Origin: DATJHM01 sp035493895
GTDB lineage: Bacteria; Chloroflexota; Ktedonobacteria; Ktedonobacterales; Ktedonobacteraceae
Direction of reading: 5' to 3'
DNA: 30,382 bases
Assembly (NCBI GenBank): GCA_035493895.1
Contig: DATJHM010000248.1
Location: 1 to 30,382, forward strand
Position numbers and translations under genes: made by a program. Each line of letters opens with the position of its first letter. Position 1 is the first letter of the stretch. The notes under the pieces were generated by a model, which saw nothing but the letters and a program-made list of their open reading frames with translations, searched no databases and had not been told where the DNA came from. Below are positions 22,575 to 29,719 of the stretch, piece by piece.

Positions 22575-24341
22575 ATGCAACCAGGAAAAAGACTGGCTAT
22601 ACCTGCTCCAGCAGTATTTATTTGTCTTCTAGCCATGCTTTTATCTGCCTGTGGCGGGGGTGCCACTACGCCAACGCCATCCACCGGACCCGTCAAGGCA
22701 GCGGCGAATAAACAGATAGTAATTTCCCCGATCAGTGGCACGAGCGATATCAAGACATTTGATCCGGCGCTGGCGACCGACATTCGCTCAATCTCTTCGA
22801 TCGACATGATTTTTACCGGTCTGGTCTCGCTCAACGATAAGCTCCAGGTGCAGGACCAACTTGCGCAGAGCCATTCGGTCTCTGCGGACGGTTTGACGTA
22901 TACCTTTAAGCTTCGCCCAAATCTCAAATTTAGTGATGGAGCCCCGCTGACCTCTCACGATGTCGTCTATAGCATCGATCGCGCTTTACAGCCAGCAACA
23001 AAATCGGCGAGCGCACTCTTTTATATGGGACTCATTAAAGATGCTGATAAACTGAATAGCGGTAAGATCCCGACGATTATCAACGATAGCCTGCTCACTC
23101 CTGATAATCAGACCGTGGTGATTAAGATTGCGCAGAAGGCGGCCTATTTCCTGAATGCTCTCACCTACCCTTGCGCTTACGTGGTTGAGAAGAGCTTTAT
23201 GGAAAAATATGGAACCGGATTTGCGGACCATCTGACCGATGGCGCTGGCAGCACCGGTCCGTTTGTTCTCTCAAAGTTTGAGCATGGCACATTGCTCGAA
23301 TTTTCGCCAAACAAGAATTATTATGGACCGATCCCACAGGTGAAAGTGGAACAGCCATTCTACAGCCAGGATGACGCCGTCTACAAAGACTATCAGGTGA
23401 ATCAGGTGCAGATGACGAAAGGCGTGCCTACTGCTCAGATGGCTTCTGCAAAAGCGTTGCCTGATAACCAGTTTCATGCGGTTCCTCAGCAATGGACCTA
23501 CTATTATGGCATGAACTTCCTGACGAAGCCGTTTGATAATCTCAAAATTCGCCAGGCCTTTGCGCTCGCGATCAATAAAGATGTCATTGCGCAGACGGTC
23601 TACAAGGATGCAGTCATTCCTACGAACCATATCGTTCCTCAGGGTATCCCCGGCTATGATAGCGCGCTCACGGCTCCCGGTGGTGTGAAGGGAACCAGTG
23701 GTGATAAAGCTCTGGCGAAACAGCTTCTTGCTGAAGGGATGAAGGAAGCTGGTTATAGCTCGATTGCTGCTCTGCCGCCGATCACGTTCACGGTTTCTAC
23801 CTCAGGCGATACCGATGCGCGCAACGAAGCCGTTGCTGTACAGCAGATGTGGCAGACGGTGCTTGGCGTGAACGTCAAGATACAAGATGTCAGCGTGAAT
23901 AAGCTCTTTGAACTGCTGGATGCGAATCCGGGAAATCCTAAGGGTTTACAGATGTGGAAGGTCGACTGGATTGGTGACTATCCCGACCCTCAGGATTGGA
24001 TGACATTGCAGTTTGCGAAGGGGGCGTCCAATAATACGATGAACTATGGACAGAATCCCGGCCCCTATGCCGCTCAACAACAGCAGATTCAGCAATTGCT
24101 GACGCAGGCTGATGGTGAGGGCGATCTCACGAAGCGCATGCAGATGTATAATCAGGCAGAGCAGGCGCTGGTCAATGATGTGGTCTGGATACCAATGTAC
24201 CAGGAAATTTCGACCTTCGTGCGCCAGCCCTGTGTGGTTGGTCTGGTCGATAATTCGCAGGATCTCACCCCACCCAATGACTGGGGCTCGGTCTACATTT
24301 CGACGGCCACCCCCTGTGCTCTTCCGGCAAAGTATCAATAA
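22575..24341 (+). CDS. Family 5 (peptide/nickel-type) ABC substrate-binding lipoprotein
   Basis: This 588-residue protein is a lipid-anchored, extracytoplasmic binding protein of the OppA/DppA class (SBP_bac_5). The signal stretch (residues ~7-22) ends in LLSAC with Cys26, then a Thr/Pro-rich linker (TTPTPSTGP). Family landmarks are the LRPNLKFSDGAPLTSHDVVYSI segment, FDNLKIRQAFALAINKDVIA, and a late NDVVWIPMYQEISTFV. The class usually imports oligopeptides but also opines, nickel chelates and glycosides; peptide specificity cannot be read. AAGGAG sits before ATG 22575. No permease or ATPase genes are adjacent, and a strong terminator follows, so it is an orphan that must share a transporter encoded elsewhere. 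Confidence 0.93.
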   Translation: MQPGKRLAIPAPAVFICLLAMLLSACGGGATTPTPSTGPVKAAANKQIVISPISGTSDIKTFDPALATDIRSISSIDMIFTGLVSLNDKLQVQDQLAQSHSVSADGLTYTFKLRPNLKFSDGAPLTSHDVVYSIDRALQPATKSASALFYMGLIKDADKLNSGKIPTIINDSLLTPDNQTVVIKIAQKAAYFLNALTYPCAYVVEKSFMEKYGTGFADHLTDGAGSTGPFVLSKFEHGTLLEFSPNKNYYGPIPQVKVEQPFYSQDDAVYKDYQVNQVQMTKGVPTAQMASAKALPDNQFHAVPQQWTYYYGMNFLTKPFDNLKIRQAFALAINKDVIAQTVYKDAVIPTNHIVPQGIPGYDSALTAPGGVKGTSGDKALAKQLLAEGMKEAGYSSIAALPPITFTVSTSGDTDARNEAVAVQQMWQTVLGVNVKIQDVSVNKLFELLDANPGNPKGLQMWKVDWIGDYPDPQDWMTLQFAKGASNNTMNYGQNPGPYAAQQQQIQQLLTQADGEGDLTKRMQMYNQAEQALVNDVVWIPMYQEISTFVRQPCVVGLVDNSQDLTPPNDWGSVYISTATPCALPAKYQ

Positions 24342-24360
24342 TCGCTCTCTCTCGTTTCAG

Positions 24361-24401
24361 TGGCCGACCAATACATCGTTTGTACTGGTCGGCCATTTTT
24401 T
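24361..24401 (+). terminator. Intrinsic terminator of the family 5 binding-protein gene
   Basis: TGGCCGACCA (24361-24370) and TGGTCGGCCA (24386-24395) form a perfect 10-bp stem around a 15-nt loop, followed by TTTTTT. The hairpin directly follows the minus-strand SGNH gene's stop too, but lacks a U tract in that direction. Confidence 0.9.
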
Positions 24402-25161
24402 ATTTCTGCGCAAGTTTCCCATTTGATGTGTCGGTTTTGAGCAGGGGATAGAGAGCCTGATACCAGGTATTTGCCATCAGGGTATAACCAGCGTCATCGG
24501 GATGAATCTTGTCAGCCAGCAGATCATTCAACGAAAGAGAATCGTGGATATCCACATAGCGAACATGTTTCCCGGCGGCTACCTCAGCCCTGACGATGCC
24601 CGGGATGGCGCTATTGAAAGATACTACCAGGGCCTCGCGGGGTGGCGCGAGAGGCGTGATTTCGGCTACGAGTACTGTGACGCCGGGCAGGGTAGCGGTG
24701 ATCTTGTCAATCAGTGCTTTCAGGCGTGCTGGTGCCTGCGCCAGATGGTCCTTATAGACGATGTCATTGGTGCCAATTTGTAGGAGCACATAATCTGGCC
24801 GGTATGTTCGCAACCAGCTGACGATGTGCGCCGAGATCTGCGCAATGCGCCAGCCAGGATGCCCTTCGTTCTCCGGTTGCGGGAAGGATGTCGAGCCTGA
24901 ACGCTCTGAACCCACAAACGTCGCTTTGATACCAGCCGTCGTTAACAGTTGCCAGAGCACAAAACGATAGCCATCGCCGCTGGAAGAGCCCTCCCCAAAA
25001 GTGATTGAATCTCCCAATGGCATAATAACAATCTTGTTGGTGCGTGGTGAAGCTTTTGTGTTAAGGGGAACAGCGAAAAGATGCAAGCTCGCACCTGGCA
25101 GGAATGCGAGAAGTACAATCATGGCTGCGGCTGCCAATGGGGGCCAATGGTGTACTTTCAT
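24400..25161 (-). CDS. Exported SGNH/GDSL hydrolase
   Basis: This 253-residue protein has an N-terminal signal or anchor: a hydrophobic stretch at residues ~8-25 with a basic start, and no lipobox Cys. The SGNH blocks are in order: block I GDSITFGEG (Ser52 nucleophile), block II around GWRI (Gly103), block III GTNDI (Asn132), block V DKIHPDDAGY (Asp217, His220). Family members are esterases and lipases acting on acyl or acetyl groups, often on polysaccharide. It therefore probably acts outside the membrane. Start ATG 25161 has GGAG 5 nt upstream; the extension to 25188 lacks support. It converges on the binding-protein gene and diverges from the SUKH locus. Confidence 0.92.
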   Translation of the reverse strand: MKVHHWPPLAAAAMIVLLAFLPGASLHLFAVPLNTKASPRTNKIVIMPLGDSITFGEGSSSGDGYRFVLWQLLTTAGIKATFVGSERSGSTSFPQPENEGHPGWRIAQISAHIVSWLRTYRPDYVLLQIGTNDIVYKDHLAQAPARLKALIDKITATLPGVTVLVAEITPLAPPREALVVSFNSAIPGIVRAEVAAGKHVRYVDIHDSLSLNDLLADKIHPDDAGYTLMANTWYQALYPLLKTDTSNGKLAQK

Positions 25162-25192
25162 AATGCTCCGTTCCGAGGAAACTAGCATGGCT

Positions 25193-25198
25193 ATTATA
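25193..25198 (-). promoter_or_regulatory. Candidate -10 of the SGNH gene
   Basis: The minus strand reads TATAAT at 25198-25193, 32 nt before the start codon, within a very AT-rich block (25191-25230). No good -35 is found at 17 bp; TTGCAA further up is suboptimal, so the promoter call is tentative. Confidence 0.35.
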
Positions 25199-25300
25199 GT
25201 ATAAAGTATAAATATACTGATCTATAATTTGCAAGGGGTGGCGACGTGCTTTTTTGTCTGTAAGCAAATGCATGGTAGTATTGCCAGAACGAGAGATTAT

Positions 25301-25343
25301 CGCATAAACTTTCTTCCTGAGGGGCGGGAAGAAAGTTTGTGTG
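25301..25343 (+). repeat. Long stem-loop (17 bp with two G-U pairs)
   Basis: AAACTTTCTTCC (25306-25317) pairs perfectly with GGAAGAAAGTTT (25327-25338) around a 9-nt loop. Flanking bases extend the stem outward (T25305-G25339 and G25302-T25342 as wobbles, with A-T and C-G pairs between) to about 17 bp. It lies 26 nt upstream of the SUKH start. It lacks a U tract in either direction, so it is not an ordinary terminator. It could be a leader structure or a tiny inverted-repeat element. Confidence 0.7.
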
Positions 25344-25368
25344 TTGTAAAGAGGGAAAGAAGACGGAC

Positions 25369-25882
25369 ATGGATTTTGATTGGCAAACATTTCTCCAACA
25401 ATGGAGCAGAAAGATTCTGAAAGAGCCCGACCATTGCTTACCTGTGAACATGTCGCTTCCTGTGGAGGTTATCCAGAGGCAATGGCTTGGCTACTCCGGC
25501 GCAACTTATCTGGAAGTTGTGGTCAACGAGGGAGGTAGAATGGTATCGAGTACGACATCGAGGGTCGATAGAGGCATATCAAGATGGCTTTATAGAAGAT
25601 ATTGATGGATCTCTCGAATTTTGCTCAGATGAAGAATATTTTGTGTATGGATCGCCACAAAACGCGTGGATTTTCCGTCCTCAGTATCTGGAAACAGCGC
25701 TTGAAATCAGTGAGGAGGGAGATGGAGGAGTGTATCTGCTGAATCCTTCAGTCGTTTTCCCGAATGGAGAGTGGGAAGCATGGCATCTCGCTAGTTGGTG
25801 TGGTGCCTCCCGGTATCGCTCCTTTCAAGAACTGATGCAAGCGGAATACCAGAGACTTCTCAATTTAAGAAAAGAAAAGTAG
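25369..25882 (+). pseudogene. SUKH (SMI1/KNR4) protein gene, broken by deletion and frameshift
   Basis: Frame 1 starts at ATG 25369 (MDFDWQTFLQQWSRKIL) and reads as a normal SMI1/KNR4 N terminus to WLGYSGAT near 25505. The matching remainder then continues in the next frame from about 25511: KLWSTREVEWYRVRH, IEDIDGSLEFC, NAWIFRPQYLETALEISEE, YLLNPSVVFPNGEWEAWHLA, ending at 25882. The middle segment expected between them (the helix after GAT plus the LPxxYrxFL motif and TNGW) is absent. A simple single-base error cannot explain the missing motif, so an internal deletion with frameshift is the best reading. SUKH proteins are common immunity factors against contact-dependent or polymorphic toxins and also act in other roles; no toxin gene is adjacent. 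Each fragment alone lacks a full fold. Confidence 0.75.
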
Positions 25883-25894
25883 GGTATTGCTTAT

Positions 25895-25929
25895 GCATGC
25901 CACCAGTTTCAATGCAATTGGTGGCATGC
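25895..25929 (+). repeat. 11-bp inverted repeat after the SUKH locus
   Basis: GCATGCCACCA (25895-25905) and TGGTGGCATGC (25919-25929) form a perfect stem with a 13-nt loop, 12 nt after the stop. The bases that follow are CTTCTCGATG, without a U tract, so it may stabilise or loosely terminate the transcript. Confidence 0.5.
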
Positions 25930-25981
25930 CTTCTCGATGCGGCAGATCTTTTAGCCTCTTGGGAATTAGGATTGATTCCTA

Positions 25982-25997
25982 TTGAATGTTCATTCAA
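25982..25997 (+). promoter_or_regulatory. Palindrome resembling a TetR-type FadR operator
   Basis: TTGAATG (25982-25988), TT, CATTCAA (25991-25997) has perfect 7-bp arms. The half-site TGAATG/CATTCA matches the arms of the Bacillus FadR (YsiA) operator, a TetR-family repressor of fatty-acid degradation, though the spacer is shorter here. TTGATT (25972-25977) and CAAAAT (25995-26000), 17 bp apart, could be the overlapping promoter. Confidence 0.65.
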
Positions 25998-26091
25998 AAT
26001 ATGGTATGTTTTAGAGAGAGGATGCTTCAATTGCTTCATTGGACGACGGACAGCAGCTATCACGTACAACGTGCAAAGAAGGACAGTACGC

Positions 26092-26730
26092 ATGGGTGCA
26101 AAGTTCGCTCGCGAAGTTCGCCGCGAGGAAATTATCACGGCTGCGCGAGATCTCTTCAGCCATAAAGGCTTCCACGGAACGAGCGTGCCTGATATCGCTC
26201 GTGCTGCCGGTATCAGCACCGGTCTCATCTACCACATTTTCGCCAGTAAAGACGATATTTTGTTGGCTTGCTGCGAAGAGGTTGCCGCCTTCCATCTGGA
26301 CTTCTTTAATCAAACCGTCACGATTGCGCATCCGCTTGAACGTTTTGATTTTATTGTGCGCGAATTGTATAAAGATCTGGATCAGAACTCAAAACATATC
26401 CTGATTATGTATCGCGATAGTTCCACCCTTCCGCGCGATGTCCGCCAGCGCATCCTTTCGATGATTAAGAATCTGGATAAGCATTTTCTGGCGCTTTTTG
26501 AGGAAGGACAACACATGGGAGCCTTTCGCGAAGATATCGTGGAGCCGCGCGTTCTGGCGGCGAATGTCCTGAGCCTGGGGCACGTCTGGGCGCTCCAGAA
26601 AACCTGGCATTTCGCACCTGAAATCGATCTGGAGACGTATACCGCCGCTCAACTCGCCTATTTTCATGCCCAGCTATTGCCCATCACAACCAATACTCTG
26701 CAACCTGTCAGCGAAGAGCGTCACTCTTGA
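26092..26730 (+). CDS. TetR-family regulator of an acyl-CoA degradation operon
   Basis: This 212-residue repressor has a TetR helix-turn-helix at residues ~10-55 (EEIITAARDLFSHKGFHGTS, then IARAAGISTGLIYHIFASKDDIL). The rest is an all-helical ligand-binding and dimer domain resembling the FadR/YsiA group, in which acyl-CoA binding relieves repression. I chose ATG 26092, which has AAGAAGGA 8 nt upstream and begins MGAKFAREVRREE; the open frame extends upstream to 25795 without support and overlaps the operator-like palindrome. The FadR-like site at 25982 and the acyl-CoA dehydrogenase gene 203 nt downstream both suggest control of CoA-thioester breakdown. The true effector and regulon are inferred. 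Confidence 0.93.
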   Translation: MGAKFAREVRREEIITAARDLFSHKGFHGTSVPDIARAAGISTGLIYHIFASKDDILLACCEEVAAFHLDFFNQTVTIAHPLERFDFIVRELYKDLDQNSKHILIMYRDSSTLPRDVRQRILSMIKNLDKHFLALFEEGQHMGAFREDIVEPRVLAANVLSLGHVWALQKTWHFAPEIDLETYTAAQLAYFHAQLLPITTNTLQPVSEERHS

Positions 26731-26933
26731 GCCGATAGCGAATTCGTAGGTCGTCCTTCCGCTTATGAGATGTTCTCAAGGTGATAGGGGTACTCTGAAG
26801 ATAAAAGCACATCCACACCTGCGGATGTACAGGGCTATGCTTCTCTCTCATTTCGCCAAGGTAAAAGAGGAGGAGCATCTCGTTTTCCCGATCTTGTATA
26901 GCAATGCAAACACTGCAAAGGAGCAAGAAACGC

Positions 26934-28103
26934 ATGGATTTTAGCCTGGACAACGAACAGAAGCTGATCCGGCAAACCGTTCGCGATTTCGTGAACCGCG
27001 AACTGATCCCCTTAGAGGGCGATGTGCTACTCAATGAGCGTGAGGGGCGTCCTGGCCTGCCACGCGAGAAGGTGCGCGAACTGCAACAGAAGGCCAGAGA
27101 TATGGGCTTCTGGGGCATCAATACGCCCGAAGAATATGGTGGGGCCAATCTGGGACCAGTCATGACCGCGATCATTACGATGGAGATGTCGCGCACGTTT
27201 GTCCCCTTTACCTTTGGCGGCACGGCAGACAATATTCTCTACTACTGCAATGAAGAGCAAAAGCAGCGCTATCTGCTCCCGACGATCAGCGGCGAGAGGC
27301 GCTCGTGTTTTGCGTTGACCGAGCCGGGCGCGGGTTCGGATGCCGCGAATATTAAAATGCGTGCTGTAAAAGAGGGCAATGAGTGGGTGCTCAATGGCGA
27401 GAAGATCTTTATTACGGGAGGCAATGAGGCCGATTTTGCGATGGTTTTTGCCGTCACCGATCCGGTGAAAGGCGGCCATGGTGGCGTGACCTGCTTCCTG
27501 GTCGATCGCGAGATGGGCTGGACCTCCAGCTATATTCCCACAATGGGTGATTGGGGTCCCGCTTCTCTGTATTTTGAGAATGTGCGCGTGCCGGAGAAAA
27601 ATATTCTCGGTGAGTTGAACAATGGCTTTAATCTGGGCATGCAGTGGATTGGCGCGGGACGCTGGCGTATCCCTGCCGGAGCCATCGGCACTGCCGAGCG
27701 AGCGCTCCAAATGGCGATCGATTATGCCAAATTGCGCGTCTCTATGGGCAAGCCGATTGCTGAATATCAGGCTATTCAGTGGATGATTGCCGACTCACAT
27801 GTGGAAATTGAGTCTACGCGCTGGCTCGTGCTCTACGCGGCCTGGCAGGCTGAGAACGGCATGGATGCGCGTCACGCTTCTTCGGTCGCCAAACTGCACG
27901 GTGCAAATATGGCGAACAGTGTGATTGATCGTGTGATGCAGATCCACGGCGGCATCGGCTATACCAAAGAGTTGCCGATCGAGCGCTGGTATCGGCTGGT
28001 GCGCCTGTATCGCATCTTCGAGGGCACGGACGAAATTCAACGCTATATTATTTCGCGCAATCTGCTCAAGGGCCACGTCAAACAGGGGGAGGCCCTGCAA
28101 TGA
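26934..28103 (+). CDS. Acyl-CoA dehydrogenase
   Basis: This is a 389-residue flavoenzyme that would oxidise an acyl-CoA to the 2-enoyl-CoA using FAD. Landmarks are ALTEPGAGSDAANIKMRAV (flavin and substrate loop), WVLNGEKIFITGG, MQIHGGIGYTKELPIERWYR and the C-terminal YRIFEGTDEIQRYIISRNLL, where Glu in FEGT is the usual catalytic base position of medium-chain types. N terminus LDNEQKLIRQTVRDFVNREL is typical. Start ATG 26934 has AAAGGAG about 10 nt upstream. Its stop overlaps the thiolase-fold gene's ATG by 4 nt (ATGA), so these are made together. Chain length or steroid specificity cannot be read; the Cys-less thiolase and DUF35 neighbours lean towards branched or side-chain acyl-CoAs. Confidence 0.96.
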   Translation: MDFSLDNEQKLIRQTVRDFVNRELIPLEGDVLLNEREGRPGLPREKVRELQQKARDMGFWGINTPEEYGGANLGPVMTAIITMEMSRTFVPFTFGGTADNILYYCNEEQKQRYLLPTISGERRSCFALTEPGAGSDAANIKMRAVKEGNEWVLNGEKIFITGGNEADFAMVFAVTDPVKGGHGGVTCFLVDREMGWTSSYIPTMGDWGPASLYFENVRVPEKNILGELNNGFNLGMQWIGAGRWRIPAGAIGTAERALQMAIDYAKLRVSMGKPIAEYQAIQWMIADSHVEIESTRWLVLYAAWQAENGMDARHASSVAKLHGANMANSVIDRVMQIHGGIGYTKELPIERWYRLVRLYRIFEGTDEIQRYIISRNLLKGHVKQGEALQ

Positions 28104-29245
28104 CGCAGCGCCGGGCAGCGATTGTGGGTGTGGCCGAGTCTGATCTCGGTCGCACTCCTGATAAGACGGTGCTCCAACTCCAACAGCAAGCGGCGAGGGC
28201 AGCTCTGGCGGATGCGGGCCTGGGCTTTGGCGATGTGGATGCGCTGTTTTGCGCGGGTGGCTGGGCCTGGGCACCTAATCTGATGCTGGCCGAATACCTG
28301 GGCATCAGACCCAAATATACCGACTCGACCAATATCGGTGGCTCGTCCTTTGAGGCGCATATCGGGCATGCGGTGGCGGGCATCGAGGCCGGTCTGTTTG
28401 AGGTCGCGCTGATTACCTATGGGAGCACGCAACGCTCCGATCGCTCACGCGGGCATGGCAGTTATACGTTCAAACTGACCGAGCAGTACGAGCCATCCTT
28501 TGGCCTGCCAACGCCCGTCGGGGCCTACTCGCTTGCTGCGACACGTCACATGTACGAGTATGGCACAACAAGCGAGCAGCTAGCGGAGGTGGCCGTCGCC
28601 ACACGTGCCTGGGCTGCGATGAACGAGAAGGCGATGATGCGCGAACCGATTACGATCGCGGACGTGCTCAATTCGCGCTGGGTGGCCGAACCTCTGCATC
28701 TGCTGGATTGCTGTCTCGTGACCGATGGAGGTGGCGCAGTAGTTGTGACCACGGCTGAACGCGCGAAAAACACGCGCAAAGCTCCGGTCTGGGTGCTCGG
28801 TCACGGCGAGGCGCACACGCACAATACGATTGCGAATATGCCCGATCTCGCGACCCATCAGGCCGCCGTGGCCTCCGGGCAAGCGGCCTTCGCGATGGCC
28901 GGTCTCACACCTGCTGAGATCGATGTGGCCGAGATCTATGATTCGTTTACGATCACGGTGCTCATGACCCTGGAGGCGCTCGGCTTCTGTGGGCGTGGCG
29001 AAGGCGGCGCTTTCGTCAGCGGACAGCGCACTGCTCCCGGCGGCCCATTCCCAATGAACACCAATGGTGGCGGACTCTCGTATTGTCATCCAGGCATGTA
29101 CGGCATCTTCTTGCTGATCGAGGCCACGCGGCAATTGCGCGGGGAGTGTGGTCCAAGGCAGGTGGCAGGGGCGCGCATTGCGCTCGCTCATGGGACCGGT
29201 GGTGTGCTTTCCTCGGGAGCGACCGTCATTCTGGGAAAGGACTGA
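28100..29245 (+). CDS. SCP2-thiolase-fold protein without catalytic cysteines (Ltp2-like)
   Basis: This 381-residue protein has the thiolase fold of the sterol carrier/lipid-transfer branch (RRAAIVGVAESDLGRTP at the start, ITYGSTQRSDR, EIYDSFTITVLMTLEALGFC, GGLSYCHPGMYG). The segment that should hold the acyl-accepting Cys reads TNIGGSSFEAHIGH, with Ser at 82-83. The C-terminal Cys position reads SSGA (~371-374). His330 in CHPG remains. Loss of the nucleophile argues against thiolysis. Cys-less relatives such as actinobacterial Ltp2 are retro-aldolases that work with a DUF35 partner and rely on tyrosines, and the DUF35 gene starts 6 nt after this one. Tyr280 in EIYDSFT is a candidate. It is coupled by a 4-nt overlap to the dehydrogenase gene. 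A lyase role is inference. Confidence 0.92.
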   Translation: MTQRRAAIVGVAESDLGRTPDKTVLQLQQQAARAALADAGLGFGDVDALFCAGGWAWAPNLMLAEYLGIRPKYTDSTNIGGSSFEAHIGHAVAGIEAGLFEVALITYGSTQRSDRSRGHGSYTFKLTEQYEPSFGLPTPVGAYSLAATRHMYEYGTTSEQLAEVAVATRAWAAMNEKAMMREPITIADVLNSRWVAEPLHLLDCCLVTDGGGAVVVTTAERAKNTRKAPVWVLGHGEAHTHNTIANMPDLATHQAAVASGQAAFAMAGLTPAEIDVAEIYDSFTITVLMTLEALGFCGRGEGGAFVSGQRTAPGGPFPMNTNGGGLSYCHPGMYGIFLLIEATRQLRGECGPRQVAGARIALAHGTGGVLSSGATVILGKD

Positions 29246-29251
29246 TGAGCT

Positions 29252-29662
29252 ATGCCAGGACATCTCCCATCTACTATGCTCACGCAGGATAGCGATTCAC
29301 GTCCCTATTGGGAAGGTCTGCGCCAGGGCGAGTTGCGTATTCAGCGCTGTGATTCTTGCGCAAAGGCTGTGTTCTATCCACGCGCGATCTGTCCGCATTG
29401 TTTTGCGGAGAAGCCTTCGTGGATCGTGGCGAGCGGCAAGGGCACGATCTATGCGTATACCGTTGCCCATCAGGCGTTCGGGCGATTTGCCGAAGACGTC
29501 CCGTTTGTCGTGATTCTTGTTGAGCTAGAGGAGGGCGTGCGTATGCTGTCGCGCCTGCTCGATGCTCCCCGTGAGCGAGTGCGCGTCGGCGCGGAGGTCA
29601 GGGTGACATTTGAAAAGGTGGAAGAAGATCTGACGCTGCCCTATTTTCGCCTGCTTGAATAG
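29252..29662 (+). CDS. DUF35 (zinc ribbon plus OB-fold) acyl-CoA-associated protein
   Basis: This small protein of 136 residues has a rubredoxin-like zinc ribbon C33-x2-C36-x10-C47-x2-C50 followed by an OB-fold from about residue 55 (GKGTIYAYTVAHQAF, PFVVILVELEEGVRM, VRVGAEVRVTFEKV). DUF35 proteins bind acyl-CoA and form complexes with thiolase-fold or hydratase partners, as ChsH2 does with Ltp2. It follows the Cys-less thiolase gene by 6 nt and would be its partner. Start ATG 29252 lies just after the upstream stop; ATG 29276 is an alternative without a better site. The protein is probably structural and substrate-guiding, not an enzyme alone. Confidence 0.93.
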   Translation: MPGHLPSTMLTQDSDSRPYWEGLRQGELRIQRCDSCAKAVFYPRAICPHCFAEKPSWIVASGKGTIYAYTVAHQAFGRFAEDVPFVVILVELEEGVRMLSRLLDAPRERVRVGAEVRVTFEKVEEDLTLPYFRLLE

Positions 29663-29719
29663 ACATTTACGGTCTCACTCTTACACTGTTGTTTGAGGAT
29701 CTATGCGAGGTACGAACGA

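Noticed and set aside
28100..29245. Calling the thiolase-fold protein an acetyl-CoA acetyltransferase
   Set aside because: Both cysteine positions required for thiolysis are replaced, so the fold name is kept but not the reaction.
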